Assembly: GCF_016921115.1 (NCBI RefSeq)
Contig: NZ_JAFFZS010000040.1
Location: forward strand, 1-64,000
Source: Streptomyces actuosus
GTDB lineage: Bacteria; Actinomycetota; Actinomycetes; Streptomycetales; Streptomycetaceae
Length of the DNA stretch: 64,000 nt
Direction: 5' to 3'
A program made the position numbers and the translations under genes. Below are positions 37,284 through 46,129 of this stretch, piece by piece (within the stretch, counting starts at the first letter, position 1; each line of letters opens with the position of its first letter). The notes beneath the pieces were generated by a model. The model saw only the letters and a program-made list of their open reading frames with translations. It made no database searches and was not told where the DNA came from.

Positions 37284-37654
37284 ATGAACGACACCGTGCT
37301 ACTGCTGGCCATCTGCCGCGGCCTCGGCTCACTGCGCGCACCCGCCGCCTTCTACGGCTGGGTCCGCGCCGTCACGACCCGCGAGGCCGTCCGCACCGCC
37401 AAGCGGCTGCGCGAGGAGGCCGCCAGTCTCCAGGTGGACTCCGGCCCGCTGGAGAACCCGCTGGACGCCGTGCACATCAACGACGTGTTCGACCGGCTCT
37501 CCGAACAGCATCGCGGGTCCTCGCGCTGCGGTTCTACGGCCTGAACGAGGACGAGACGGCGGCGACGCTCTCCCTGCCCGTGGGGACCGTCCGCTCCCGC
37601 CCGTACCGCGCCCGCCGGCTTTTCCAGGAGGCGTGGCAGCCGCACGCCGCCTGA
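37284..37654 (+). pseudogene. ECF sigma factor fragment with a one-base frameshift
   Basis: From 37284 the frame gives APAAFYGWVRAVTTREAVRT and AKRLREEAA, resembling the sigma-2 region of an ECF factor, then INDVFDRLSEQHRG. At about 37512 the reading shifts, and the next frame continues VLALRFYGLNEDETAATLSL and PVGTVRSRPYRARRLFQEA, the sigma-4 helix-turn-helix, to a stop at 37654. Adding one base in the run TCGCGGG would restore SEQHRRVLALRFYG. The N-terminal part is also shorter than normal. Either a recent single-base deletion or a sequencing error caused the break. Confidence 0.7.
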
Positions 37655-37940
37655 GACGGGCGTCCCGGGCCGGGCGGGTACCGGGCCGGGCGGGCAGCGG
37701 CTGCTGGGCGTCGGTTGGCGGGCGGTGAGAACGCCGAGGCTGCCCGTTCGATCGGGCCGCAGCCCGGCGGGGCCGCGCTCGCCGACCGCGAGAGCGACTG
37801 CAACCGGGGGCGCGGACGACCTGCCGCGCGCCATGTCGAACGGACGTGCCATGAGTGTTCCTCTGGTGCTCGCGCCGTGCCACTCGCATACTTGGTGCCG
37901 GGTCAGCGCACTCGTCCGCTGTCGTCACGGGGGAAGCACG
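37655..37940. promoter_or_regulatory. Upstream region of the CHAT operon
   Basis: This stretch holds GGGCCGGGCGGG repeats near 37664 and 37680 and no gene. The operon promoter must lie here or within the sigma factor relic. GGGGGAA precedes the first ATG by five bases. Confidence 0.4.
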
Positions 37941-40900
37941 ATGACGGGGCATTCACTGAGCGGTACCTCGGTGCCAGGGCTCGGTCCGCCGGAGGACTGG
38001 GAGTCCTTCCTCTTGGGCCGCGGCCTTCCGGAGTCCGTGGTCGCGCTCGTCGCCGCACGGGTCGGGGGATGGACGGGCCCGGACGGTCCGCCAGGTGTGC
38101 AGACGGCCGCGCTGTCGCTGCTCAGGGCCGCGGTGGAGCGTGGTGAGGCCGTCGGTGAACGGCGGGCGGTGGCCTGCTTGGAAGCTCTGGGAGAGAGCTA
38201 TCCGCGGCTACGGTGGACCACCGTGGCCCCCGAAGACCGCCTGATCACAACTGCCGTGACCGACTCGCCGGTCACGGCATTGGGGCCCTGCACCGGACGG
38301 GAGGCATCGGATCCCGGTTTCACCGTCGGTACCGCGTCGGGATGCGTGGAGTCCTGGGAGGGGGACGCTCTGCGGCGCGTGGGCCGTCTCCGCGGGCCCG
38401 TCCACGCCGTGGCCGGGCATGGACGGGAGGTACTGGCCGGAGGCCCGGACGGTGGCTGGGAGTTGTTCGGAAGCCGCGCGCACCGGGGGACCGTACGGGG
38501 CGGCACGAACGCGGCCGTGACCGCCGTGGCCCTGAGGGCCGACGGTTGGATGGCGCTCGGTACGGAAACCGGCGCGGTGCAGGTGGGCCCGGGGCCCGAG
38601 CGGCTCGAAGACATCGGGGGCGCACGCGACACCAGGGTTCGCCTGCTCGCCTGGCTGGCGGACGGGACGCTCGATGCCCAGTGGGCGGACGGCGGAGCAC
38701 GGTTCCGGATGGCCGGTGAATCGCAACCCGGACCGGCCCGGGACGACCCGCGTGCGGCGCCCGTCACGATGAAGGCGTCCGCACCGCCTCCGCGGCCCTG
38801 GGCCGACCATGCTCACGAGTACATCGACACCGTCGCCGGACGGGCAGGACGACTGGCCGAGGCGTGGAGCGACGGCATGCTCGTGATCTGGGGAACGGAC
38901 GGGTCGGCGCGCCTGGTGCAGCGTTCCGGGGTGCGTGCAATGGCCCTGTCGGACGAGGGCCGGCTCGCGGTCTGCGGTGCGGACGGACGGCTGGAGGTAC
39001 GTGACCCGAGCCACGACGGTGCACTGCAGATTCTTCCGGCCGACGCCTCGGCGGTCGTCTTCCTCGACGAGGAGCGCCTGGCGTGCGCCGAACAGCGGGA
39101 GATCACGCTGTGGGACACGGACCCGACCCGGTGGGGGCTCGAGACGGCGCGGGAGCCGGACGACCGCATCACAGCCGTGGCTGTGGCGGCCGACGCCCCG
39201 CACCGGGTCGCCGTGGGCACGATCGGCGGCGGGCTGCGCCTCTATGAGGGCAGAGGCCGGGTCAGGGAGCGCGGGTTCTGCACCCCGGGCAAGGTGCACC
39301 AGTTGGTTGCGAAGCCCGGCAGCGCCGGGCAGACCTGGCTGGCCGCCACCGACACCGGCTTCTACGAGTGGCGGCTGGGACACAGCCCCGAGCCGCAGGC
39401 CGCCGGCGCCTGCACCGCCGTCGGGGCCGTGCCCGATGCTCCACCGGTGTACGCGCTCGGGTCGGCGGTGTGCGCCGGGGACAAGGTGGTACGTGAGCTG
39501 TGGAGGCATCCTTCGCCGGTCACCAGCGTTGCGGTCAGCGCCCGTCACGGTATCGCGGCCCTGGACTACTCGGGTGCTTTGACATTCGGCACGCACCGTG
39601 GTCGCCGCCGGACGTACCCCGCGTTCCTTCCGGGACACACCGTCCTCGGCTGGGCTCCCGAGGGGAGTCTGTTCTGCCTCAGCGGCACCGACGACACGGG
39701 CTACGTCTCGGTAGTCCGTGTCACCCCGGACGGCGAAGTCGAACCAGCCGTTGCCGGCATGCCGGCCGGGACGCGGGCGGCCGTCGGCGAGGACGGCACA
39801 CTCGTCACCATCCATCCCGTGCATGGCCTGCAGATGATGGAACCGGCCGGCGGTGTACGGGCCCGGTGGCCCGTGACGGGACGCGTGGTGGGCTTGGGGG
39901 AGGGCCACGTGCTGGTCGGGACCGACACGGAGCTGGAGGTGTACGACGTCATGCCGGCCGCCTCCTCCTCGGATACGTCGGGCGAAGTCATGGTGCGGGT
40001 CGCACAGGACGACGACCACCGATGCCTGCTGCGGTGGGATCTCCCGGCCCGCCGGGGGATCACCCTCGGGGCCGTCCCTTCCCGGCCCGACCCCCGGGAC
40101 GACGGGCTGGGCCGGCTGTGGCACGACGCGGACAGCCAGGACGTGCAGGTCCTGGCCGAAGCGGCCGATCGGGCGGAACGGCTGGGAGAGCAGGTATGGG
40201 CCGCCGGGCTCGCGGCGGCGGTGGATCGGGCCCGCGGACCCGATCCGGACCGACAGGTCCGACTGCGATGGGACATCCCGGACGTGAAAGCGCTGCACGC
40301 CGTGCCCTGGGAGTTGCTGCACGACAGGGACACCGGTCTGCTCTGCTTCCAGGAGCCGCCGATCACCACGGTGCGTTCCGTGGCCCGACTCTCCACTGCG
40401 CAGCCGCTCCCCCCGCATGCCGCTCACGGACGACAACTGCTGATGTACCGGATCGGCAGCGACAGGGCACTGACTGCCGTCCGGACGGACATGGTGCGGC
40501 TGGGCCGACGCCTCGCCCCGAAAGGAATCGGGGTGAAAGAGGCCCCAGGCCCCGACCCGGGGGGACTGCCGCCGTGCGACATCCTCCACATCTGGGCACA
40601 CTGCGGCGAGACCGGCATCGAGCTCGGCACGGGCACGAACACGAACACCGATCTGGAACAGTTCGTCGGCTGGGTGCGGGCCGGAGGGCCGCCCCGGCTC
40701 GTCGTGCTGGTCGGCTGCGAGTCCACGCGGGCGGCCCGGCTGCTGATCGAGGCGGGCGTGGAGACGGTGGTGGCCATGCGGCGGACCGTGATGACCGGCA
40801 TGGTCTCCGTCCTGGTGGAGGACTTCACACGCGCTCACGCCGACGGGCTCCCTCCGGACCGGGCCTTTGCACAGGGGCTCGGCGCGTACATCCGAACCGG

Positions 40901-40958
40901 TCATCCGGGAGGCGCCGCAGTACCGGTCATCTATCTCAGATCAAGGAGCGAGTCGTGA
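37941..40958 (+). CDS. WD40-like beta-propeller protein with C-terminal CHAT caspase-fold protease domain
   Basis: This encodes 1005 residues from ATG 37941, five bases after GGGGGAA. A short helical start (about 1-90) precedes a long stretch of repeated beta units (about 90-690) with propeller character (AVTAVALRADGWMALGTETG, RITAVAVAADAPHRVAVGTI, PVTSVAVSARHGIAALDYSG). The last 260 residues form a CHAT protease: PWELLHDRDTGLLCF, DILHIWAHCGE with catalytic H887, LVVLVGCES with C926, and GVETVVAMRRTVMTG. CHAT domains belong to the caspase/gingipain clan and cut target proteins when triggered. It heads a five-gene operon; its stop overlaps the next GTG by four bases. Confidence 0.87.
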   Translation: MTGHSLSGTSVPGLGPPEDWESFLLGRGLPESVVALVAARVGGWTGPDGPPGVQTAALSLLRAAVERGEAVGERRAVACLEALGESYPRLRWTTVAPEDRLITTAVTDSPVTALGPCTGREASDPGFTVGTASGCVESWEGDALRRVGRLRGPVHAVAGHGREVLAGGPDGGWELFGSRAHRGTVRGGTNAAVTAVALRADGWMALGTETGAVQVGPGPERLEDIGGARDTRVRLLAWLADGTLDAQWADGGARFRMAGESQPGPARDDPRAAPVTMKASAPPPRPWADHAHEYIDTVAGRAGRLAEAWSDGMLVIWGTDGSARLVQRSGVRAMALSDEGRLAVCGADGRLEVRDPSHDGALQILPADASAVVFLDEERLACAEQREITLWDTDPTRWGLETAREPDDRITAVAVAADAPHRVAVGTIGGGLRLYEGRGRVRERGFCTPGKVHQLVAKPGSAGQTWLAATDTGFYEWRLGHSPEPQAAGACTAVGAVPDAPPVYALGSAVCAGDKVVRELWRHPSPVTSVAVSARHGIAALDYSGALTFGTHRGRRRTYPAFLPGHTVLGWAPEGSLFCLSGTDDTGYVSVVRVTPDGEVEPAVAGMPAGTRAAVGEDGTLVTIHPVHGLQMMEPAGGVRARWPVTGRVVGLGEGHVLVGTDTELEVYDVMPAASSSDTSGEVMVRVAQDDDHRCLLRWDLPARRGITLGAVPSRPDPRDDGLGRLWHDADSQDVQVLAEAADRAERLGEQVWAAGLAAAVDRARGPDPDRQVRLRWDIPDVKALHAVPWELLHDRDTGLLCFQEPPITTVRSVARLSTAQPLPPHAAHGRQLLMYRIGSDRALTAVRTDMVRLGRRLAPKGIGVKEAPGPDPGGLPPCDILHIWAHCGETGIELGTGTNTNTDLEQFVGWVRAGGPPRLVVLVGCESTRAARLLIEAGVETVVAMRRTVMTGMVSVLVEDFTRAHADGLPPDRAFAQGLGAYIRTGHPGGAAVPVIYLRSRSES

Positions 40959-42367
40959 GCCGAGCCACACTCTTCGTGGAGTCCTTCGATTCGGTGCGCA
41001 CCGGAAGTACGTCCTCGGAGGCCCATCTGATCCAGCCGCAGTTGGAGGCGCTGGCGAGCCTGCTGATGGGCCGCAAGCTCGCTGTCGCCAACACATACGC
41101 CTTCGATTCCGCCAGCTTCCTGGAGTTCGCCGGCGTGATACTGGACGCCCTGCAGGTGTCGGCGGGGCCGATGCCGGAGGAGGACAGGCAGCGGCTGTCC
41201 CCCTTCGAACTGCGCGTGTGGGCGCCCGGCGCCGCACCGGGCGGGGTCAGCCTGCTCGGTGCGGCGGCGGACCAGCTGCGGCGCTCCGGAGGCGCGCGCA
41301 AGTTCGTCCTGTCGGCATGGCCGGAGATCGACGACCAGCCCGACGCCCGTGAGGAGATGGCCCGACTGCTCGACACCCTGCGGCGTGGTGACACCCTGCC
41401 GCCGCTGCTACCGGGATTCTTACGGGACGGCACGATGGGACGGCAGTTCGAGACGTTCCGCAGGCTCTACGCACTGGCGGGCGGCGGCCGTGAACTGCCC
41501 TGCGCGCGGCATCGGCCCGGCTACGCACTCGCCGACCACGTGGCCGGCTTCGCAGCGGTCGACGACAAGGCCATGGACGTGCTGTCCGCGGCCGCCGGTG
41601 TCCCCACGGAACTGGCGAACGACATTCGCCATGCGATACGGACCCAGATGGGGAACGACCCCGAAAACCCGCACCCCTCCATCAACAACCGCAGCTGGGT
41701 CCACGAACCGGACATCTATGCCGCCGGCCCCATCGACCTCCGGGTGCAGGAGTTCGTCGACACTCTCTACAACGCCGTGCTCGCCGCTTCCGCGGAGGCC
41801 ATGGACGCCTATCTGAGTTCGCCCCCGCGCGTAGGCTGGGAGCGCGGCGTGCAGCAGAGCAACGAGTTGGCCCTTGCCTTCCTCCGGTCCAGGCAGGGCA
41901 TGGACCCTCACGGCAGGCCCGCCCTCCAGGGACAGCTGAGCCGGGTCCGTGACGCGGTGGGGCTCCCCAGCCAGGAGCAGTTGGTGATCGGGATGAGTGC
42001 GATCTTCGAGGCCTACTTCGAGCACCGGACCACGGACGAGTCCCTCCAACACGCCTGGAACCAGTCCTGCGAACGGCTTCGTTACCTGTCCGGTCGCGGC
42101 GGTGACGCGTGGGTTCCTGCCGAGCTGGACGACGCCTGGCAGCGCCACCTGCAGCTCCTGCGCGCGATGCTGCCCGGGTCGGTGAAGAACGTCTCCCGCT
42201 CCATGGCGATCGAGGCGACCCTGGCGGGGTCGGCTCAGGTGTACAGGCTGGACCAATGGATTCCCGAGCTGTCCGGCGGGGCGTCGCCGGATCCGCAGGG
42301 AAGCTCCCCGCCGGCCCCGCCGCTGGCAACGGGCCAGTTGTATCCCGCTGAATCGACCGAGAGGTGA
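40955..42367 (+). CDS. Unknown protein of the CHAT operon, with a TTA codon
   Basis: This encodes 470 residues from GTG 40955, overlapping the previous stop (GTGA) with CAAGGAG six bases upstream. No family is recognised. It appears soluble and mixed alpha/beta in the first 150 residues (FVLSAWPEIDDQ), then mostly helical (DKAMDVLSAAAGVPTELAND, LQEFVDTLYNAVLAASAEAM is similar in the text as RVQEFVDTLYNAVLAASAE), ending in a proline-rich tail. Codon 156 (41420-41422) is TTA, the rare leucine codon read by bldA tRNA in Streptomyces, so its synthesis may depend on development. Between two proteases it could be the target, adaptor or sensor. Confidence 0.75.
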   Translation: MSRATLFVESFDSVRTGSTSSEAHLIQPQLEALASLLMGRKLAVANTYAFDSASFLEFAGVILDALQVSAGPMPEEDRQRLSPFELRVWAPGAAPGGVSLLGAAADQLRRSGGARKFVLSAWPEIDDQPDAREEMARLLDTLRRGDTLPPLLPGFLRDGTMGRQFETFRRLYALAGGGRELPCARHRPGYALADHVAGFAAVDDKAMDVLSAAAGVPTELANDIRHAIRTQMGNDPENPHPSINNRSWVHEPDIYAAGPIDLRVQEFVDTLYNAVLAASAEAMDAYLSSPPRVGWERGVQQSNELALAFLRSRQGMDPHGRPALQGQLSRVRDAVGLPSQEQLVIGMSAIFEAYFEHRTTDESLQHAWNQSCERLRYLSGRGGDAWVPAELDDAWQRHLQLLRAMLPGSVKNVSRSMAIEATLAGSAQVYRLDQWIPELSGGASPDPQGSSPPAPPLATGQLYPAESTER

Positions 42368-42371
42368 CCAC

Positions 42372-42920
42372 GTGCGACCCGACCACGTCATCCGCGCGAC
42401 AGAGCCCGCCTTCGCGCATGATCCCTGGCTTCAGGTGTACCTGGACGACATCGTGTCCGGTGAGTCCTCCTCCCAGCGCCTGCGGCTGGTGGAGTCGGGG
42501 GGCGTGCCCGGCGTGGTCGTTCTGCCCCTGTGGGGCGAGCACATCGGAATGGTGAGGCAGTACCGGATCGTGCTGGACGACGACGTCTGGGAACTGCCCC
42601 GAGGATTCGGGGAGACACCCGACCCGGAGACGGACGCAGCCAGGGAACTCGGTGAGGAGACCGGACTGAGTGCCGACACATGGGTCCCTCTGGGCACGGT
42701 GGTGCCCAACAGCGGCCTGTCCGCCGGGGGGGTACGTCTCTTCTTGGCCAGGGTGAACGGGCATCGCAACCTCGATGCCATGGATGGCGAGGTCGACCGG
42801 TTCGAGTGGTGGCCGGTGTCCCGGCTTCGTGAGGCCATCGCGACGGACGAGATCCGTGACGGCTTCACCCTTGCGGCGTTCCTGCGGGCCGAGTTGCGCG
42901 GATTGCTGCCCACGAAGTGA
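42372..42920 (+). CDS. Nudix hydrolase of the CHAT operon
   Basis: This encodes 182 residues from GTG 42372, four bases after the previous stop, with GAGAGGTG just upstream. The Nudix core is clear: WELPRGFGE, then AARELGEETGL holding the REUxEExGU metal helix. The first half of the Nudix box is one residue short and the usual glutamate seven residues after the glycine is not in place, so the box is slightly atypical. The W-E-L-P-R-G-F start and later VVPNSGLSAGGVRLFLA resemble ADP-ribose pyrophosphatase-type enzymes. It may hydrolyse or sense a nucleotide signal (ADP-ribose, NAD-derived or dinucleotide) for the CHAT proteases. Confidence 0.87.
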   Translation: MRPDHVIRATEPAFAHDPWLQVYLDDIVSGESSSQRLRLVESGGVPGVVVLPLWGEHIGMVRQYRIVLDDDVWELPRGFGETPDPETDAARELGEETGLSADTWVPLGTVVPNSGLSAGGVRLFLARVNGHRNLDAMDGEVDRFEWWPVSRLREAIATDEIRDGFTLAAFLRAELRGLLPTK

Positions 42921-42938
42921 GCGACAGGGGTCTGCAAG

Positions 42939-45749
42939 GTGAGTGAACTGTCGGTGCTACTGGGGGGCGGAGCGCCCGAGCCGTCGCTCCTTCCGTGGCT
43001 GGCGGAGCGGGTGAACACCGGTGAGCTGCGGGACACCGCGGAGACGGCGACGGCGCTCAGCGGATTCGCGCCATTTCAGTGGCCGGGCCTCGCGGACGCG
43101 GTCGCCGAGGTGCTGGTGCGCCGGCACGGCGCCGACGCCGCGGAGCTGGCCCCGCTCGTCGACGCCCTGCCCGGGCTGTTGCGCCACCTGGACCAGCCGG
43201 CCTGCGCCTTGGTCGACAAGCGGTCGGACTCGTTGAGCCCATCGGCACGCACCCTGTTGTCCGCCCGCGTCCGCACCAGTGTGAGCCCCCTGTCGGTGGA
43301 GGATCTGGGCGGAAGCCCGGACGCGGCCGGCACCGTCGCGCTGAGGAGCGGCCTGCGCCTCGAGGACGCCGTCGGCGCCGTCGAGGCGTGGCGGACCCTG
43401 CCGGACGCGCGGCCCGAGAGCGACCTGATGCTGGCGTTTCTGCTGCCACTGCTGGTCGTCCGAGGCAGACCCCGCCTGTCGGCCGGCCCGGTGCCCCACA
43501 TCGGCCCGCTTCAGGAGGCCGCACTTCGAGCCGTGGCGGCTGCCCTCGACGGCGGGCCGGAATGGCGAGCAGCCGCCCTGATCGCCCACGTCGTACCGGC
43601 GTTGCCCAACCCGCAGCGCAGGCTTGTCGCCTCCCGGGTGCAGGAGGCGCGGCTCGGCGAGGCATGGGCTGCGCATGTGCTGGACAACGTCATCTGGGCG
43701 GACGGCGACTGGAGAGGGCCGGCCGCCGAACTGCTTGCCTCGCACCGGCTGGGCGCACGGCTCGACAGGATCGCGGTTCCATTCGGCGCGGAGGCCGACA
43801 GTGGGGCCATGCTGCGGCTGATGCGGGAAGATGCCGTACGGGCGGAGGCCGCGCGGCGGGAGAGCAGTGATCCGGTGACGCGGACCGTCCAGCTGGGTGG
43901 CAGCGGGCGACAGGACGGACCGCGAGGCGAAGAGCGTTTCCTCAACGCCCGTATGGTCTGGCCCTCCTCACGGAACCCCTTGCCCGCTACCTGCTCCCTG
44001 CGCCGTGGCGCGACATATGAACTGCGTCTGAACATCGGCGGCCGGGATCTCTCCGGCCCGGCCGTCGACCATCCCGTGCCTTTTCCGGTGGAGGAGTTGC
44101 CGGCGACTGCCCACGGCGGACATTGGCTCGATGTCCGTGTCATCGACATCGACTTCACCACGACATCAGCAGGGCCCCCGGCGGGGGCGTCCCGGCTCTT
44201 CCTGCCCGAGCACGGGCCCTCGTGGGTCTGTCCGTGCACCCCTGGCCGACCGCATCAGTGCACCGCCGACCAGCAGGGACGCTGGCTGTTCATCCCTGTG
44301 ACCGCGCCGCCGGAGCTGGGTCCTGCACGGCTGGGGGTGGAGGTCCTCTACCAGGGAAACGTGCTGCAGTGCCTCAGGGCCGACTTCCGGATCCTCGACC
44401 GGGAGGAGCCGGGGCATCCGCAACGGGTGTCCCTCGCCTGGGACCTGACGGGAGGACTGAGAGGGCTGGAAGCCCTGTCGCCACGTGATGCGGGCATCGT
44501 GCAACTCAAGGGCGCCGACGGTACCTGGCATGTCACCGTGAACCAGGGCAGCGGGTCCGCCACGCGGTCGGTCACGGTCAGGCCCGGACGGGCGCTGGAG
44601 CCCCTGGTGGAGTCCTGCCGCAGCACCCTCACCCGGATCCACATGCGGGAGGGTAAGAAGGGCAGGTCGGGAGGCAATCTGCTCGGCCGGGACAACGGCA
44701 AGAGCGTGAAGGAGTTCACGAGGGATCTCGCCGAACTGGCCACAGTGGGCAGGCGCCTGTGGGACGGACTCTTCAGTACCGCCGCCGACCGTCAGGCGGT
44801 CACGGAAGCCCTGCGCCCGTCCAGGAACGTGCAGATAGCCTATTCGGTGCGGGAATGCCCCTACATACCATGGTCCCTGGTCTACGACCTGCCGTACTAC
44901 GGCTCCGAGGAAGCGGTGACGTACTGCTCTGTGATCGACGAGCTGGACGACCTGGACCCTGCCGCCGAGACAAGGGTCTGTCCTCGCGCCGATCAGCATC
45001 CGGACAGAAGAGGGGCCTCAGCCGCAAACTTCCTGTGCCCCTTCGGCTTCTGGGGCATACGGCACAACATCGACGCGCCGCCCCACCGGGACGGGGGCCG
45101 CCCGTTCGTCTCGGAGACCGTCCGGCCCGCCGGGCACCCCGTCATGGTCGCGGCGGTTGACCTTTCGGACGGTCTGCGTGACCGTCACCGGCGGGCCCTG
45201 GGCGATGCCGTGGGCTCCGACGCGGTCCACTTCACCGAGACCGGACAGCAGTTCATGGATCAACTGCGCTCGACTCCCCCGTCTCTGGTCTACTTCTGCT
45301 GCCACTGCGGCCCGGATCCGCACAGCAAGGGTCTTCAAGACCCCTGCCTGATGCTCCCGACGCCTCCGAAGCCCGGCATCACCCCCGGCCGCCTGCGGGC
45401 ATTGGACGACTCTCGCGAACCTCTGGAGTACTGGAAACACGTGGGGCCCCTGGTGTTCATCAACGGCTGCGCCACCGCGGCGGGGGAACCGTCCGCGACG
45501 TGGCTCGACTTCGTCGAGACGTTCGCCTTCCTCTACGCCGCCGGAGTGGTGGGTACAGAGACGGAGGTCGAGGCGCACCTTGCGACCGAAGTGGCCGAGG
45601 AGTTCTGGGCAGCTCTCGGCAAGGGTGAAACCGTCGGACAGGCCCTGCACTCGGTACGGATCCGGCTGCTGCGCAAGAACAACCTGCTCGGGCTCACCTA
45701 TACCGCACATTGCTTCGGAGATCTGCGCCTCAAGAGCGCAATGGCTTGA
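42939..45749 (+). CDS. Second CHAT caspase-fold protease with helical and beta-sandwich regions
   Basis: This encodes 936 residues from GTG 42939 with CAGGGG about eight bases upstream. Residues 1-300 form a leucine/alanine-rich helical array. Residues about 335-500 look like a beta-sandwich (LRRGATYELRLNIGG, HWLDVRVIDIDFTT) with a cysteine/histidine cluster WVCPCTPGRPHQC that might bind zinc. The C-terminal third is a CHAT protease: VQIAYSVRECPYIPWSLVYD, LVYFCCHCGPDP with H789, LVFINGCATAAG with C844, AGVVGTETEVEAHLATEVAE. The domain layout differs from the first protease. Two distinct CHAT enzymes in one operon suggest a proteolytic cascade or two triggers. Confidence 0.85.
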   Translation: MSELSVLLGGGAPEPSLLPWLAERVNTGELRDTAETATALSGFAPFQWPGLADAVAEVLVRRHGADAAELAPLVDALPGLLRHLDQPACALVDKRSDSLSPSARTLLSARVRTSVSPLSVEDLGGSPDAAGTVALRSGLRLEDAVGAVEAWRTLPDARPESDLMLAFLLPLLVVRGRPRLSAGPVPHIGPLQEAALRAVAAALDGGPEWRAAALIAHVVPALPNPQRRLVASRVQEARLGEAWAAHVLDNVIWADGDWRGPAAELLASHRLGARLDRIAVPFGAEADSGAMLRLMREDAVRAEAARRESSDPVTRTVQLGGSGRQDGPRGEERFLNARMVWPSSRNPLPATCSLRRGATYELRLNIGGRDLSGPAVDHPVPFPVEELPATAHGGHWLDVRVIDIDFTTTSAGPPAGASRLFLPEHGPSWVCPCTPGRPHQCTADQQGRWLFIPVTAPPELGPARLGVEVLYQGNVLQCLRADFRILDREEPGHPQRVSLAWDLTGGLRGLEALSPRDAGIVQLKGADGTWHVTVNQGSGSATRSVTVRPGRALEPLVESCRSTLTRIHMREGKKGRSGGNLLGRDNGKSVKEFTRDLAELATVGRRLWDGLFSTAADRQAVTEALRPSRNVQIAYSVRECPYIPWSLVYDLPYYGSEEAVTYCSVIDELDDLDPAAETRVCPRADQHPDRRGASAANFLCPFGFWGIRHNIDAPPHRDGGRPFVSETVRPAGHPVMVAAVDLSDGLRDRHRRALGDAVGSDAVHFTETGQQFMDQLRSTPPSLVYFCCHCGPDPHSKGLQDPCLMLPTPPKPGITPGRLRALDDSREPLEYWKHVGPLVFINGCATAAGEPSATWLDFVETFAFLYAAGVVGTETEVEAHLATEVAEEFWAALGKGETVGQALHSVRIRLLRKNNLLGLTYTAHCFGDLRLKSAMA

Positions 45750-45761
45750 CGGGGAGGGCTC

Positions 45762-46043
45762 GTGAAGATCGTCGACGCTGTCGGTGCGGCCTGCTTCGGA
45801 CTGGTCGTCGGATGGATCACCTACCGAACGCTGCGGCGGCGGGAGGACAAGGCATCGCTGAAGGACATCAGCGCCGTGGTCGGGGTCGTCGGTGGCGGGG
45901 GTGTCGTGTCCCTGTTCGAGGAGACGAGCCTGTTCTCCTGGTACGCCATCGGCCTGGCAGCCGGGTTCTTCCTCTACCTGGCCGTGGCCTCCCTGGCCAA
46001 GGGGGAGAGCGCCGAATGGCTGGGAACCCGCTCAAGGGAATGA
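45762..46043 (+). CDS. Small membrane protein ending the CHAT operon
   Basis: This encodes 93 residues from GTG 45762, 12 bases after the preceding stop with GGGGAGGG upstream. Two or three hydrophobic helices are visible: AVGAACFGLVVGWITY, ISAVVGVVGGGGVVSLF and WYAIGLAAGFFLYLAVASLA. A basic loop RTLRRREDKASLKD lies between the first two. No family recognised. As the membrane member of a protease operon it could be an effector that damages the membrane once released, or an anchor; both are inference. Confidence 0.72.
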   Translation: MKIVDAVGAACFGLVVGWITYRTLRRREDKASLKDISAVVGVVGGGGVVSLFEETSLFSWYAIGLAAGFFLYLAVASLAKGESAEWLGTRSRE

Positions 46044-46129
46044 CGCCGATATCGCACGCAGTTGGACTCCCTGGTGTCGCTTTTCAGCCCCCTTGAATGT
46101 GGGGAGGTGGCCCCCTGTTTCCCTGTGCG

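Noticed and set aside
38208..40904. An 898-residue open frame on the minus strand
   Set aside because: It lies wholly opposite the WD40/CHAT gene, is histidine/glycine/arginine rich and has no family features; it results from high GC codon bias.
39500..40954. N-terminal extension of the 470-residue CHAT-operon protein
   Set aside because: It overlaps the first CHAT protease in another frame; GTG 40955 has a good ribosome binding site and a GTGA overlap.
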